Made by a program: the position numbers and the translations under genes. A DNA stretch of 64,000 nt from Chloroflexota bacterium (GTDB lineage: Bacteria; Chloroflexota; Limnocylindria; Limnocylindrales; CSP1-4): positions 188,460 to 252,459 of the forward strand of contig CAKKPP010000004.1 of NCBI GenBank assembly GCA_919901745.1, written 5' to 3'. Below the pieces are notes generated by a model. It worked only from the letters and a program-made list of their open reading frames with translations, was not told where the DNA came from and made no database searches. Of this stretch, positions 52,059 to 61,043 are shown in pieces. How positions within the stretch are numbered: the first letter of the stretch is position 1; each line of letters starts with the position of its first letter.

Positions 52059-53042
52059 TCAGTACGCCGCGAGCTTGCGGACCCCGGCGGCGATCTTCTC
52101 CGGGCTGACCATGAACCACTCCTCGAGGACGTGGTTGTAGGGGACGCCGGGGACGTCCGGGCCGGCGATCCGGGTGATCGGGCCGTCGAGGTAGTCGAAC
52201 GCCTCCTCGGCCACGATCGCCGCGATCTCTGCCCCGTAGCCGCCGAACCGGTTGTCCTCGTAGACGATCAGGCACTTGCCGGTCTTGCGGACCGAGCCAA
52301 GGACCGTCTCCTTGTCGAGCGGGCGCAGCGTGCGCAGGTCGACGACCTCGACGCTGATCCCCTCCTCCGCGACCAGGTCCGCGGCCTCCAGGGAGTAGTG
52401 CGCCATCAGCCCGTAGGCGATCACCGTGATGTGCGTCCCGGGATGGGTGACCGACGCCTTGCCCAGCGGTACGACGAAGTCGCCAGAGGGCACATCCCCG
52501 CGGACACTCCGGTACATCTTCTTGTGCTCGAAATAGAGCACCGGGTCGTCGTCGCGGATCGCCGAGCGGAGCAGCCCCGCGGCGTCGTACGGCGTGGACG
52601 GGATGACCACCTTCAGCCCTGGCACGTGCGTATAGAACGCCTCGACCGACTGCGAGTGGTACAGCGCACCGTGCACCCCGCCGCCATAGGGCGCGCGGAC
52701 CGTCATCGGCACGCCGATCGCGTTGTTCGAGCGGTAGCGCATCCGCGCCGCCTCGGACACGAGCTGGTTGAACGCGGGGTGGATGAAGTCGGCGAACTGG
52801 ATCTCCGCCACGGGCCGCAAACCATTGACCGCCGCACCGATCGAGGCACCGATGATCATCGACTCCGTCAGCGGAGTATCGATCACCCGGTCGTCGCCGA
52901 ATTCGGCCCACAGGCCATCCGTCGCCAGGAAGACGCCGCCCTTCTTCCCGACGTCCTCGCCGAGGACGATGATCGATTCGTCGCGGCGCATCTCGTCTGC
53001 GAGCGTCTCGCGGATCGCCTCGATGAACGTCTTGAGCGCCAT
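52059..53042 (-). CDS. 2-oxo acid dehydrogenase E1 beta subunit
   Basis: A 327-residue transketolase-like subunit, the usual length. Family blocks are present: IVLGEDVGKKGGVFLATDGL near residue 28, TPLTESMIIGASIGAA near 62 (the Glu that contacts the TPP aminopyrimidine), and VEVVDLRTLRPLDKE near 225. With E1alpha it forms the alpha2beta2 TPP-dependent decarboxylase. ATG 53042 is chosen; a longer frame upstream overlaps the E1alpha stop region. The E1alpha stop is 13 bases upstream. Confidence 0.95.
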   Translation of the reverse strand: MALKTFIEAIRETLADEMRRDESIIVLGEDVGKKGGVFLATDGLWAEFGDDRVIDTPLTESMIIGASIGAAVNGLRPVAEIQFADFIHPAFNQLVSEAARMRYRSNNAIGVPMTVRAPYGGGVHGALYHSQSVEAFYTHVPGLKVVIPSTPYDAAGLLRSAIRDDDPVLYFEHKKMYRSVRGDVPSGDFVVPLGKASVTHPGTHITVIAYGLMAHYSLEAADLVAEEGISVEVVDLRTLRPLDKETVLGSVRKTGKCLIVYEDNRFGGYGAEIAAIVAEEAFDYLDGPITRIAGPDVPGVPYNHVLEEWFMVSPEKIAAGVRKLAAY

Positions 53043-53055
53043 CAGGCCCGGTCCA

Positions 53056-54243
53056 TCACGTCTCGTCCGCTCCACCGGGGCCCGACGCGGTCGAACCGGC
53101 CGGACCCGGACCGTCAGCTGCCTCATGCGACGCGTGGACCCAGCCACCACCCATCCCCCACGGCGGCGGCGTCTCGGACGGCCAGTCCTCGGCGTAGACC
53201 CACTTCATCGCGGTGGAGGGATCGGGGTCGGGCTCGCCTTCCGCGAAGTCGGTCGCGTCGTCGACGATCGCCTTGATCTCTGCCGAAAGCGCCGTCTCGA
53301 GCTCATCGGTGAGCACGCCCGCCTCGCGCAGCTGAGCCCGGAAATGAGGCAGCGCGTCGTGCCCGCGGCCCTCCTTGAGGTCCTCCTCCGAGCGGTACTT
53401 CGTCTGCTGGTCGTCCGAGGAGTGAGCCGTCAGCCGGGTGACCTTTGCCTCGATGAGCGTCGGGCCCTCGCCGGCACGCGCACGCCGGACCGCCTCCCTG
53501 GCCGCCGCATAACACGCAAGGACATCCGCCCCATCCACGACGATGCCCGGCATCCCGTACCCTGCCGCCCGGTCGGCCACGTCCTCGATGGCCAGCTCCT
53601 TCGACGACGGAACGCTGATCGCGTACCCGTTGTTCTCGACAACGAAGATGAACGGCAGCTTGTGGATCGCCGCGAAATTGAGCCCCTCGTGGACATCGCC
53701 CTGGTTGGAGCTGCCCTCGCCCATCACCGTCAGTGCGACCTGGCCGGTCCTGCGTACTTTCGCCGCGAGGGCGATCCCAACCGCGTGCAGCAGCTGCGTC
53801 GCGACCGGGGATGAGACCGACAGGATGTTCCGCCGCGCGTCTCCGTAGTGGCCGGGCATCTGGCGGCCGCCCGACGAGTTGTCGTTCGCCGTGGCGTACT
53901 GCGCGGTCATGATGTCGCGCGCCGTCATGCCGAACGTGAGACACGTGGCGATGGAGCGGTAGAACGGCGCGATCCAGTCATGGCCCTTCTCGAAGGCCCG
54001 GGTGATCCCGACCTGCGCGCCCTCGTGACCCTGCCCGCTGATCACGAAGGGGATCCGGCCGGCACGGTTGAGGATCCACATCCGCTCATCGACCGCGCGC
54101 GTCAGCGCAACGAGGCGGTACATCGCGATGAGGTCGTCGTTCGTGAGGCCCAGGTCGGCGCCGAGGCGGGCCTTCGACGTAAATTCGGCCTTCGCGGCAG
54201 GTGTCGCGGCGGGCTTGGGGTTCGGGACCGCCTTCGTCGCCAT
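53056..54243 (-). CDS. 2-oxo acid dehydrogenase E1 alpha subunit
   Basis: A 395-residue TPP-dependent decarboxylase subunit. The TPP/Mg motif starts GEGSSNQGDVHEGLN near residue 190 and ends in ENNGYAI near residue 220; GEG instead of GDG is also found in branched-chain E1alpha. RIPFVISGQGHEGAQVG near residue 66 and FYRSIATCLTFGM near 95 are family blocks. It has an Ala/Pro/Lys N-terminal leader and a Gly/Pro tail. The sequence agrees with 2-oxoisovalerate-type enzymes, but pyruvate or acetoin use is not excluded. It follows the E3 gene by 13 bases. Confidence 0.94.
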   Translation of the reverse strand: MATKAVPNPKPAATPAAKAEFTSKARLGADLGLTNDDLIAMYRLVALTRAVDERMWILNRAGRIPFVISGQGHEGAQVGITRAFEKGHDWIAPFYRSIATCLTFGMTARDIMTAQYATANDNSSGGRQMPGHYGDARRNILSVSSPVATQLLHAVGIALAAKVRRTGQVALTVMGEGSSNQGDVHEGLNFAAIHKLPFIFVVENNGYAISVPSSKELAIEDVADRAAGYGMPGIVVDGADVLACYAAAREAVRRARAGEGPTLIEAKVTRLTAHSSDDQQTKYRSEEDLKEGRGHDALPHFRAQLREAGVLTDELETALSAEIKAIVDDATDFAEGEPDPDPSTAMKWVYAEDWPSETPPPWGMGGGWVHASHEAADGPGPAGSTASGPGGADET

Positions 54244-54256
54244 CAGCGATGCGCCA

Positions 54257-55696
54257 TCAGAAGTTGATCGACCGCTTGTCGACCGCCAGCGCCGCCTCGC
54301 CGAGGATCTCCGAGAGCGTCGGGTGGGCGTGGGTCGACGCCCCGATCTCCCACGGCGTCGCCTGGAGCTCGAACGCCACCGATGCCTCAGCAATCAGATC
54401 CGTGGCATGTGGGCCGACGAGGTGGATCCCCAGCGTGTCGTCCGTCTCGGCATGGGCGATAACCTTCGCGAAACCCTCGTATTCGCCGCCGATCAGCGCC
54501 TTGGCGATCGCCTGGAACGGGACCTTGCCGATCTTGATCGGGATGCCCTGGTCCCTGCACTGCTGTTCGGTCAGTCCGATCGACGCGATCTCGGGCCGGC
54601 AGTAGGTGGCGCGGGGCTGCTTGACGTAGTCCATCTCGTGGACGTCCTTGTCGCCGGCGATCACGTGGGCCGCGAGGATCCCTTCGTGAGCCGCCGTGTG
54701 GGCGAGCCACAGCCCGCCGATGATGTCGCCGACCGCGTAGACATGCGGCTCCTTCGTCCGGAGCTTGCCGTTGACCTTGATGATTCCCCTGTCGGTCTCG
54801 ACCCGGGTGGTCTCCAGGCCGATGTCCTCGATGTTCGCGGCCCGCCCGGTCGCGACGAGCAGCATCTCTGCTGTGAGTTCGGCCGGATCCTTGCCGTCCG
54901 GCCCGACCATCACCGAGACGCCGCTCGCCGTCGTCTTGACCGCCTTGGTGTCGAAGCGGGCGGAGGTCATGATCGTCACGCCGCGCTTGGCCAAGCTGCG
55001 CTCGACGATCTGGCTGACCTCGGCATCTTCGAGGGGCGCGATCCGCGGCAGGTACTCGAGGACTGTGACCTTCACGCCGACGTCGTTGAAGAACGAGGCA
55101 AATTCGAGGCCGACCGCCCCGGCTCCCACGATGATCATGTCCTTCGGCAGGGTGGGCATCGTGAGGACATCGTCCGAGGTGACGATCCGCTTGCCGTCCG
55201 GGTCCAGACCGGGCAGCGACTTCACGCGCGATCCGGTGGCCAGGATGATGTCGGTCCCCTGGAGCACCCGTTCACCGCCCGCGCCCGGGGTCCCGTCCTC
55301 GCCGTGCATCGTGACCGCGACCTTGCCCGGCCCGGCGAGACGCCCACGACCGCCGATCCAGGTGACCTTGTTCTTGTCGACGAGGCTCTTGAGTCCCGTC
55401 CACATCCGCTTCACGACCTGGTCGCGCCGCTCGGCCATGCGGGTGTAATCGACGACGGGCTCGCCGACGTCGATGCCGAATTCCTTCGCGTGCCGGATCC
55501 GGTCGGCAAAGGCGCCGCTCTCGAGGAGGGCCTTCGTCGGGATGCAGCCGCGATGGAGGCACGTGCCCCCGATCTTGTCCTCGTCGACCAGGGCGACTTT
55601 CAGACCCAGCTGGGCCGCCCGGAACGCGGCTGCGTAGCCGCCCGTGCCGGCGCCGAGCACCACCAGATCGAAGTCGTTGGACGAGCCGACGGCCAT
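54257..55696 (-). CDS. lpdA: Dihydrolipoyl dehydrogenase (E3)
   Basis: A 479-residue disulfide oxidoreductase. The FAD motif GAGTGGYAAAFRAAQ is near residue 13, the redox-active disulfide is in GGTCLHRGCIPTK near residues 42-54, the NAD motif VGAGAVGLEFASFF is near 190, and the catalytic His-Glu of the C-domain is in HAHPTLSE near residue 455. It reoxidises the E2 lipoyl groups and passes electrons to NAD. It is the first gene of the E3-E1alpha-E1beta unit. ATG 55696 has no clear ribosome binding site. Confidence 0.97.
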   Translation of the reverse strand: MAVGSSNDFDLVVLGAGTGGYAAAFRAAQLGLKVALVDEDKIGGTCLHRGCIPTKALLESGAFADRIRHAKEFGIDVGEPVVDYTRMAERRDQVVKRMWTGLKSLVDKNKVTWIGGRGRLAGPGKVAVTMHGEDGTPGAGGERVLQGTDIILATGSRVKSLPGLDPDGKRIVTSDDVLTMPTLPKDMIIVGAGAVGLEFASFFNDVGVKVTVLEYLPRIAPLEDAEVSQIVERSLAKRGVTIMTSARFDTKAVKTTASGVSVMVGPDGKDPAELTAEMLLVATGRAANIEDIGLETTRVETDRGIIKVNGKLRTKEPHVYAVGDIIGGLWLAHTAAHEGILAAHVIAGDKDVHEMDYVKQPRATYCRPEIASIGLTEQQCRDQGIPIKIGKVPFQAIAKALIGGEYEGFAKVIAHAETDDTLGIHLVGPHATDLIAEASVAFELQATPWEIGASTHAHPTLSEILGEAALAVDKRSINF

Positions 55697-55958
55697 GGGT
55701 CAGCGATACCTCGATGGGACGCGCAGGGCGCGGGGAGCGGACGGTGGATTCGCGGTTCCGGCGTTCGTGGGCGGCACTGCGACGGGCCGTCGGGCCGGGT
55801 GGATCATCAGGGTCGATGGTACGCGTCCCGTCGCGCAGGGCGCAACCGACACGGGTTCGATGGAGCCGCCGCCGAGTTCGACGCCGGTGCTAGACTCGGT
55901 CTGGCCGAGTCCCGGGCCGTCCAGGGCACGGGTCGGCTCGCGCTCGGGACGAACGGAC

Positions 55959-56612
55959 GTGAACGAGGAGCTGCTCCTTCGCCTGCTCCTGGTCGTCGGT
56001 GCCTACCTGATCGGCTCGATCCCGTTCGGCGTCCTCATTGCCCGTCGGGTGGGCGGGCCGGATCCACGAACGATCGGCTCAGGCCGCACGGGTGGCACCA
56101 ACGCCCTGCGCGCCCTCGGTCGCAAGTGGGCCGCCGTCGTCGTGACCGGCGACCTGTTGAAGGGTGCGACGCCCGTCATCGCGGCACGACTCATCACCGG
56201 TGACAGCGGCCTCGAGGTTGCCTGCGCAGCGGCAGCCGTGATCGGTTCGTCCCGGTCGATCTTCGTGCGGTTCGGGGGAGGTCGTGGCGTTGGAACCGGC
56301 GTGGGGACGATGCTCGTGATCCAGCCACTTGCCGTATTCCTGGCCGCGCCGGTCTTCGTCGGTGTCATCCTCGTGACGCGCTACGTCTCCCTGGGCTCCC
56401 TGCTCGGTTCGGCAGCCATGTTCCCGGCGATGCTCGTGCTGTGGGCCGTCTGGTCGGGGGCCGTCCCGCCGGCCTATCTGACATGGGCCGTCGTGGGACC
56501 GGCATTGATCTGGTTGGCGCACGCCGACAACATCGATCGGCTGATCCATGGCACCGAGCGCAAGTTCGATCTCAACCTGCTCGGCGGCGATCGCGGCTCG
56601 TTGCACGGCTGA
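55959..56612 (+). CDS. plsY: Glycerol-3-phosphate acyltransferase PlsY
   Basis: A 217-residue membrane acyltransferase with about five membrane helices. The first helix LLLVVGAYLIGSIPFGVLIARR is the PlsY signature. The GSGNxG-like motif 1 reads GSGRTGGTNALRALG near residue 40, motif 2 is FGGGRGVGTGVG near residue 105 and HADNIDRLIHGTERKF near residue 190 is motif 3. Motif 1 departs from the usual NxGAxNxxR order, so it is a divergent member. It acylates glycerol 3-phosphate with acyl-phosphate. A TAGACT hexamer (55891-55896) lies 62 bases before the GTG start. Confidence 0.85.
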   Translation: MNEELLLRLLLVVGAYLIGSIPFGVLIARRVGGPDPRTIGSGRTGGTNALRALGRKWAAVVVTGDLLKGATPVIAARLITGDSGLEVACAAAAVIGSSRSIFVRFGGGRGVGTGVGTMLVIQPLAVFLAAPVFVGVILVTRYVSLGSLLGSAAMFPAMLVLWAVWSGAVPPAYLTWAVVGPALIWLAHADNIDRLIHGTERKFDLNLLGGDRGSLHG

Positions 56613-56639
56613 GGGACATGGAACGACCCGGATCGGCTG

Positions 56640-56687
56640 ACGACCCGGGTCGAGGGTTCTCGCTGAAGCCAGACCCCACCGTGGGGT
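56640..56687. terminator. Paired GC hairpins in convergent spacer
   Basis: CGACCCGGGTCG (56640-56651) and GACCCCACCGTGGGGTC (56671-56687, 7-bp stem, 3-base loop) lie between the plsY stop and the stop of the convergent zinc-ribbon gene. There is no T-run. They probably end transcription from both sides. Confidence 0.5.
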
Positions 56688-56703
56688 CCGTGCCGAGAGG
56701 AGA

Positions 56704-57096
56704 CTAGCCGCGCATGCTCCGGAAACAATCGGAGCAGTAGACCGGCTTGCCGCTGGTCGGGCGGAACGGGACCTGGGCCTCACGGCCGCAGTTCGAGCAC
56801 GTGGCTGCGAACATCTCGCGCGGGCCGCGGTCGCGATAGCCACCGCCGGCACCGGCGCCGGCTCCGTAGCCACCGCCACCACCACTACCACCGGCGCTGT
56901 AGCCGCCGCCGGCGCCGTAGCTGCCGTAGCTGCTGCCACCGCCGTCCGCGTTCCGGGCAGCCTTGCGGCTCGCGCGGCACGAGGTGCAGCGACGCGGCTC
57001 CGTGAAGCCGCGCTGGGCGTAAAAGTCCTGCTCGGATGCCGTGAAGACGAACTCCTGGTTGCAATCCGCACAGGTTAGATTCTTGTCTGCGTACAC
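56704..57096 (-). CDS. Zinc-ribbon protein with Gly/Tyr-rich linker
   Basis: A 130-residue protein. The N-terminal zinc ribbon has CADC near residue 9 and CTSC near residue 37 (CxxC-x~25-CxxC), with the conserved EFVFTASEQDFYAQRGF between. Residues 50-90 are a Gly/Ser/Tyr low-complexity linker. The C-terminal ribbon reads CSNCGREAQVPFRP...VYCSDCF. It belongs to the CxxC zinc-binding-domain family, often annotated as cold-shock- or RNA-linked, but the function is not known. The start is GTG with GGAG 10 bases upstream, inside a strong leader hairpin. Confidence 0.85.
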   Translation of the reverse strand: MYADKNLTCADCNQEFVFTASEQDFYAQRGFTEPRRCTSCRASRKAARNADGGGSSYGSYGAGGGYSAGGSGGGGGYGAGAGAGGGYRDRGPREMFAATCSNCGREAQVPFRPTSGKPVYCSDCFRSMRG

Positions 57097-57105
57097 GAAA
57101 ACGAA

Positions 57106-57162
57106 ACTCCTCTCGGTAGCTGCGCGATCCCCCGTTGTTCTCGCGTCAGCCGTGAGAGGAGT
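57106..57162 (-). promoter_or_regulatory. Shine-Dalgarno-sequestering leader hairpin
   Basis: On the minus-strand mRNA, ACTCCTCTC (57154-57162) pairs perfectly with GAGAGGAGT (57106-57114), the site that contains the GGAG of the zinc-ribbon gene. Inside, GCTG-A-CGCGA pairs with TCGCG-CAGC. The whole makes a nested hairpin of about 57 bases. It would block translation until opened, for example by heat or a ligand. Confidence 0.6.
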
Positions 57163-57248
57163 CCGAGTCGTCGTGAGCTACGTGTTCTTTGGCGGCGGGA
57201 CGCTTCCCGCTGCGTTACGGGCGGGAGTCTACGCGGCTCCGACGATCT

Positions 57249-57278
57249 TGTATAGCCCTATTCGTGAACGGGCGTGAA
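57249..57278 (-). promoter_or_regulatory. Promoter of zinc-ribbon gene
   Basis: Minus-strand -35 TTCACG (57273-57278), 18-base spacer, -10 TATACA (57249-57254). It would give a leader of about 145 bases including the hairpin, unlike the leaderless genes elsewhere. Confidence 0.4.
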
Positions 57279-57566
57279 GGATTCGCCGAAGCTGGCACGC
57301 ATCGGGGAGCGCCGGTCGGCGACACCGTCGGCATCGACCTTTGAGAACGTTCACGCCTCATCAATTCACACGAGTCGCTGCCCGTACCAATGACCGACAG
57401 ACGGGTCCGGCCTGCGCCGTTAGGGTCACATTCGCGATAGCGCCCGGGCACCGGGAATCTGGACGAGGGATTCGATGCGGCACAGGGCAAGATTCTCAGA
57501 CATCCCGCGCGAACTCAGAGCCTCCCCTGCGCTGGCGGTCGCCTCGAGCTCGATCGCGGTTCGGCG

Positions 57567-58709
57567 ATGAACCCCACGGCAAGCCCGCTGACGGGAAACT
57601 ACGGCCGGACCCTTCCTGCCCGCGTCGCCGAGGTTGCGTCTTCGATCCGGCGGGCTCTGCCCCAGGGGCGGCTCGTGTCCGAGTCGGTCTGGAACCGCCG
57701 GCATCGAACGATCGTTACCCTCATCTGGCTGCACGTCGCCGGCCTTACCGTCTTCGCGCTTGCCGCCGGCTATGAGCTTACGCACGCCGTGACCGAAGGT
57801 GCCCTCGTGGCGCTTCCGGCGTTGCTCGCGTCGTACGAACGGCTCGGACGCGGCCTGCGCTCCTGCGCGGCCGCCTTCGCGCTGGTCACGGCGTCGGCTG
57901 TGCTCGTCCACCTGTCCGGCGGCTATATCGAGGCACACTTCCACTTCTTCGTGATCCTCGGCGTCCTCGCGCTCTATCAGGATTGGGGACCGTTCCTGGT
58001 GGCGATCACGTACGTCGTCGCTCATCACGCCGTCTTCGGGCTCCTTGATCCCGCATCGGTCTTCAACCACCCCGCCGCCCTGGCCAACCCACTCCTGTGG
58101 TCCATGATCCACGGCGCGTTCGTGCTCGCGGCCAGCGCCGTCTGCCTCGTCACCTGGCGGATCGTGGAGCGCCAGAGCCTCCACGATCCCCTGACCGACC
58201 TCCCGAACCGGGCCCTCTTCGGCGACCGCCTCGCCCGCGCAATGGCTCGCGCCGGCCGGACCGGCGCGGCAGTCAGCGTCCTGTTCGTCGATCTCGATGA
58301 CTTCAAGTCGGTCAACGATCACCTCGGGCACGCCGCCGGCGATGAACTGCTGAGGATCGTGGCCCATCGTGTCCGGTCATGCCTTCGGGCCACGGATACG
58401 GCGGGGCGCCTGGGTGGCGACGAGTTCGCCGTGCTCATCGAGGACCTGCGGGATCCCGATGAGGTGCAGGTGATCCTCGACCGCCTCACCGAGGCGCTCC
58501 AGCAACCGGCGGAGATCCGGGGCGAGTACGTGTCGATCGCCGCCAGCATCGGCCGGTCCACGGCCCACGGAGCCAGTCGCCCGAGCGAGGATCTCCTGCG
58601 CGAGGCGGATCAGGCGATGTACGCGGCGAAGCGGGGCAGGACGGATCGGCGGGCCCGATTTGGATCAGAAGCCCAACGGCGGCCGCATGGGGCCGAAGCA
58701 CCGGCGTAG
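57567..58709 (+). CDS. Membrane-bound diguanylate cyclase (GGDEF)
   Basis: A 380-residue protein. Residues 45-205 contain about six hydrophobic segments (TLIWLHVAGLTVFALAAGY ... HGAFVLAASAVCLVTW) that likely form a membrane sensor module. Residues 210-365 are a GGDEF domain: DPLTDLPNRALF near 218, and the active site GGDEF near residue 282 intact, preceded by the product-inhibition site RATD five residues before. It should make cyclic di-GMP and be feedback-inhibited. The signal is unknown. Confidence 0.92.
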   Translation: MNPTASPLTGNYGRTLPARVAEVASSIRRALPQGRLVSESVWNRRHRTIVTLIWLHVAGLTVFALAAGYELTHAVTEGALVALPALLASYERLGRGLRSCAAAFALVTASAVLVHLSGGYIEAHFHFFVILGVLALYQDWGPFLVAITYVVAHHAVFGLLDPASVFNHPAALANPLLWSMIHGAFVLAASAVCLVTWRIVERQSLHDPLTDLPNRALFGDRLARAMARAGRTGAAVSVLFVDLDDFKSVNDHLGHAAGDELLRIVAHRVRSCLRATDTAGRLGGDEFAVLIEDLRDPDEVQVILDRLTEALQQPAEIRGEYVSIAASIGRSTAHGASRPSEDLLREADQAMYAAKRGRTDRRARFGSEAQRRPHGAEAPA

Positions 58710-58713
58710 GTCT

Positions 58714-58733
58714 GCGCAGGCGTAGACCTGCGC
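58714..58733. terminator. GC hairpin after GGDEF gene
   Basis: GCGCAGG/CCTGCGC, a 7-bp stem with loop CGTAGA, 5 bases after the GGDEF stop and before the convergent DM13 gene. No T-run is seen. Confidence 0.45.
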
Positions 58734-58797
58734 GCGCGCAGCGGTGGTCGCCGGTGAGGTCGGGCCTCCCGGTCGGGCGGCCGGGCCAGGCAGGGCA

Positions 58798-59397
58798 TCA
58801 GCCCGCATCTCCGATCGAAGCAGACGCGAACAGGACCGCAAACTGCTTGCACCAGACGATGACACTGCCGATCGTGCTGGGATCCGTCCCCGCAGGCAGC
58901 ACGTACTCGAACGAGCCCTCGGTGGCCTTGAGCGCGCCGAGTTCCAGCCCGTTCGTGACGTCCGCATCCTTTCCGGGCACCACGTAGACGAAGAGGTCCG
59001 GGCCGTTGCGCACGGAGAAGTTGTCGAAACGGACGCGCAGCGTGCCATCGCCCGACGCGACGACCGATGCCCGACCCCTCCCGAAGTGGAATTCGTCTGC
59101 CCCCTGGAATGTCCCGGTCGAGACGACCGAGCCACCAACGGCGGGCTCCTCCACCAATTGTGTGGTGATGAACAGCGGTGAGCCCAAGTACCAGGCAAGG
59201 GGAACACCGACGATCAAGGCGGGGATTGCCACGGCGAGTGATCTCCGCGGGTTCCGCCGGATGACGAGATCCCATCGTCGACGTCCGGCGATGATCAGCA
59301 GTAGCGCCGTCGCGATGGCGAGCCCGATGGCGATCGGCCCCCGCAACGGATAGAGGTTGGTCGCAACCAACCGCTCGATGTCGCCGATGAATTCCAT
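58798..59397 (-). CDS. DM13-domain membrane protein
   Basis: A 199-residue protein with two N-terminal membrane helices (residues 20-38, ALLLIIAGRRR preceding the second at 52-72) and an outside domain. Residues 85-195 match DM13: the pattern GTFQGADEFHFGRG, DNFSVRNGPDLFVYVVP and IVWCKQFAVLFA is characteristic, including the single conserved Cys. DM13 domains are proposed to carry electrons or bind a cofactor through this Cys. The start ATG has GGAG 4 bases upstream. Confidence 0.85.
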   Translation of the reverse strand: MEFIGDIERLVATNLYPLRGPIAIGLAIATALLLIIAGRRRWDLVIRRNPRRSLAVAIPALIVGVPLAWYLGSPLFITTQLVEEPAVGGSVVSTGTFQGADEFHFGRGRASVVASGDGTLRVRFDNFSVRNGPDLFVYVVPGKDADVTNGLELGALKATEGSFEYVLPAGTDPSTIGSVIVWCKQFAVLFASASIGDAG

Positions 59398-59499
59398 GTC
59401 GCTCCAGGGTTAGGGGTCCGCTCACGCGGCGCCGGTGGCGATCCCGCACGCAGCACGATGAGCCGAGACGATGACGGTGCTGTGTCGTTCCGAGTGACG

Positions 59500-61026
59500 T
59501 CAGATGTCGGGTTCTACCCAGGCGCGGGTTCGCTCAACCGCGCGCTGCCAGCCGCGATAGAGGCGATCGCGGCGCGACCCGTCCATTGCCGGCTCGAAGC
59601 GACGATCGGGCACCCAATTGGCGACGAGATCGTCCGTCCCCGACCAGAACCCGGTTGCCAGTCCCGCAAGGTAGGCGGCGCCCAGCGCGGTCGTCTCCGT
59701 CACCTGCGGGCGCACGACCGGAACGCCGAGGAGATCGGCCTGGAACTGGAGCAGATCGTCGTTGACCGACGCCCCGCCGTCGACACGCAGCTCGGCCACA
59801 GGTGCCCCGGTGTCCTCGATCATCGCGTCGAGAACGTCTCGAACCTGGTAGGCGATCGATTCGATCGTGGCCCGGGCAATCTCGGGCAGCCCGGTCCCGC
59901 GCTCCAACCCGATCAGTGCGCCTCGTGCGTACGGATCCCAGTACGGCGCACCGAGCCCGACGAACGCGGGCACGAGGTAGACCCCGCCGGTATCCTCCAC
60001 TCCATCGGCCAGGCGTTCGATCTCGGCCGATGCGTCGATGGCCCGCAGGCCGTCGCGCAACCACTGGACGGCAGCTCCGGCGACAAAGACCGAGCCCTCC
60101 AGCGCGTAGGTCACGGGACCCGCGGCTCCGAGCTTCCAGCCGATCGTGGTCAGGAGACCGTGGGCCGAGGCCTGCGCACGGTCACCGGTGTTCTGGAGGA
60201 GAAACGCGCCGGTTCCGTAGGTGTTCTTGGTATCGCCCGGCTGGAAGCAGGCCTGGCCGAATGTCGCCGCCTGCTGGTCGCCGGCGGCCCCGGCGATGGG
60301 AATCGACGCGCCGAACAGTACGGGCGACGTTTCGCCGTAGACCTCCGAGGACGAGCGCACCTCGGGCAGCATCGCCCTCGGTACACCGACCAGATCGAGG
60401 AGGTCATCGTCCCAGGCGAGCCTGTGGATGTCGAAGAGCAGCGTACGGCTCGCGTTGGACACGTCGGTCACGTGCACTCGACCCGCGGTCAGCCGCCAGA
60501 TCAGGAACGAATCGACGGTTCCGAAGGCCAGCTCCCCCCGCTCCGCCCGGGCCCGTAGACCCGGCTCGGCATCGAGGATGTGGCGGATCTTGGGTCCCGA
60601 GAAGTAGGCATCGAGCGGCAGGCCGGTGCGCTCGCGAAAGAGTGCCTCGTGCCCGGCCTCGCGCAGCGCGGCGCAGAACGGAGCCGTGATCCGGCTCTGC
60701 CAGACGATCGCGTCGGCCACGGGTGCGCCCGTTGCGCGATCCCAGACCACCGTGGTCTCACGTTGATTGGTGACCCCGATGGCGGCGACGCGCTCCGGCC
60801 CGCCGATCTGCTCCACGACCTCCCTCGCGACGGCAAGCTGGCTTGCCCAGATCGCCTCAGGATCGTGCGTGACATGGCCCGCCGCGGGGAACCGTTGCTC
60901 GAGTTCGCGCTGCGCCCTCGCGACGGGGAGGCCGCGCCGATCGAAGGCGATGGCCCGCGACGAGGTGGTGCCCTGGTCGAGCGCGAGGATCAGGCGGCCA
61001 CGGCCCGATTCGCCACCGACGCCCAC
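59500..61026 (-). CDS. glpK: Glycerol kinase
   Basis: A 508-residue FGGY-family kinase. [15 protein letters not shown] near residue 15 is the first phosphate-binding loop, [16 protein letters not shown] near residue 95 is a family block, [10 protein letters not shown] near 255 contains the catalytic Asp, and [11 protein letters not shown] near 275 is the adenosine/phosphate loop. It makes glycerol 3-phosphate from glycerol and ATP. It follows the glpD gene by 17 bases as the last gene of the operon; no glpF facilitator is seen. Confidence 0.96.
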   Translation of the reverse strand: MGVGGESGRGRLILALDQGTTSSRAIAFDRRGLPVARAQRELEQRFPAAGHVTHDPEAIWASQLAVAREVVEQIGGPERVAAIGVTNQRETTVVWDRATGAPVADAIVWQSRITAPFCAALREAGHEALFRERTGLPLDAYFSGPKIRHILDAEPGLRARAERGELAFGTVDSFLIWRLTAGRVHVTDVSNASRTLLFDIHRLAWDDDLLDLVGVPRAMLPEVRSSSEVYGETSPVLFGASIPIAGAAGDQQAATFGQACFQPGDTKNTYGTGAFLLQNTGDRAQASAHGLLTTIGWKLGAAGPVTYALEGSVFVAGAAVQWLRDGLRAIDASAEIERLADGVEDTGGVYLVPAFVGLGAPYWDPYARGALIGLERGTGLPEIARATIESIAYQVRDVLDAMIEDTGAPVAELRVDGGASVNDDLLQFQADLLGVPVVRPQVTETTALGAAYLAGLATGFWSGTDDLVANWVPDRRFEPAMDGSRRDRLYRGWQRAVERTRAWVEPDI

Positions 61027-61043
61027 GTTGTGCGCTCGCTCCG

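Larger units (their letters stand above)
57097..57566. other. Divergent spacer with leader and promoter of zinc-ribbon gene
   Basis: 470 bases. The proximal 150 bases are the structured leader of the zinc-ribbon gene, and 57249-57278 holds its promoter. Bases 57280-57566 upstream of the diguanylate cyclase gene show no clear promoter and no gene. Confidence 0.5.
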
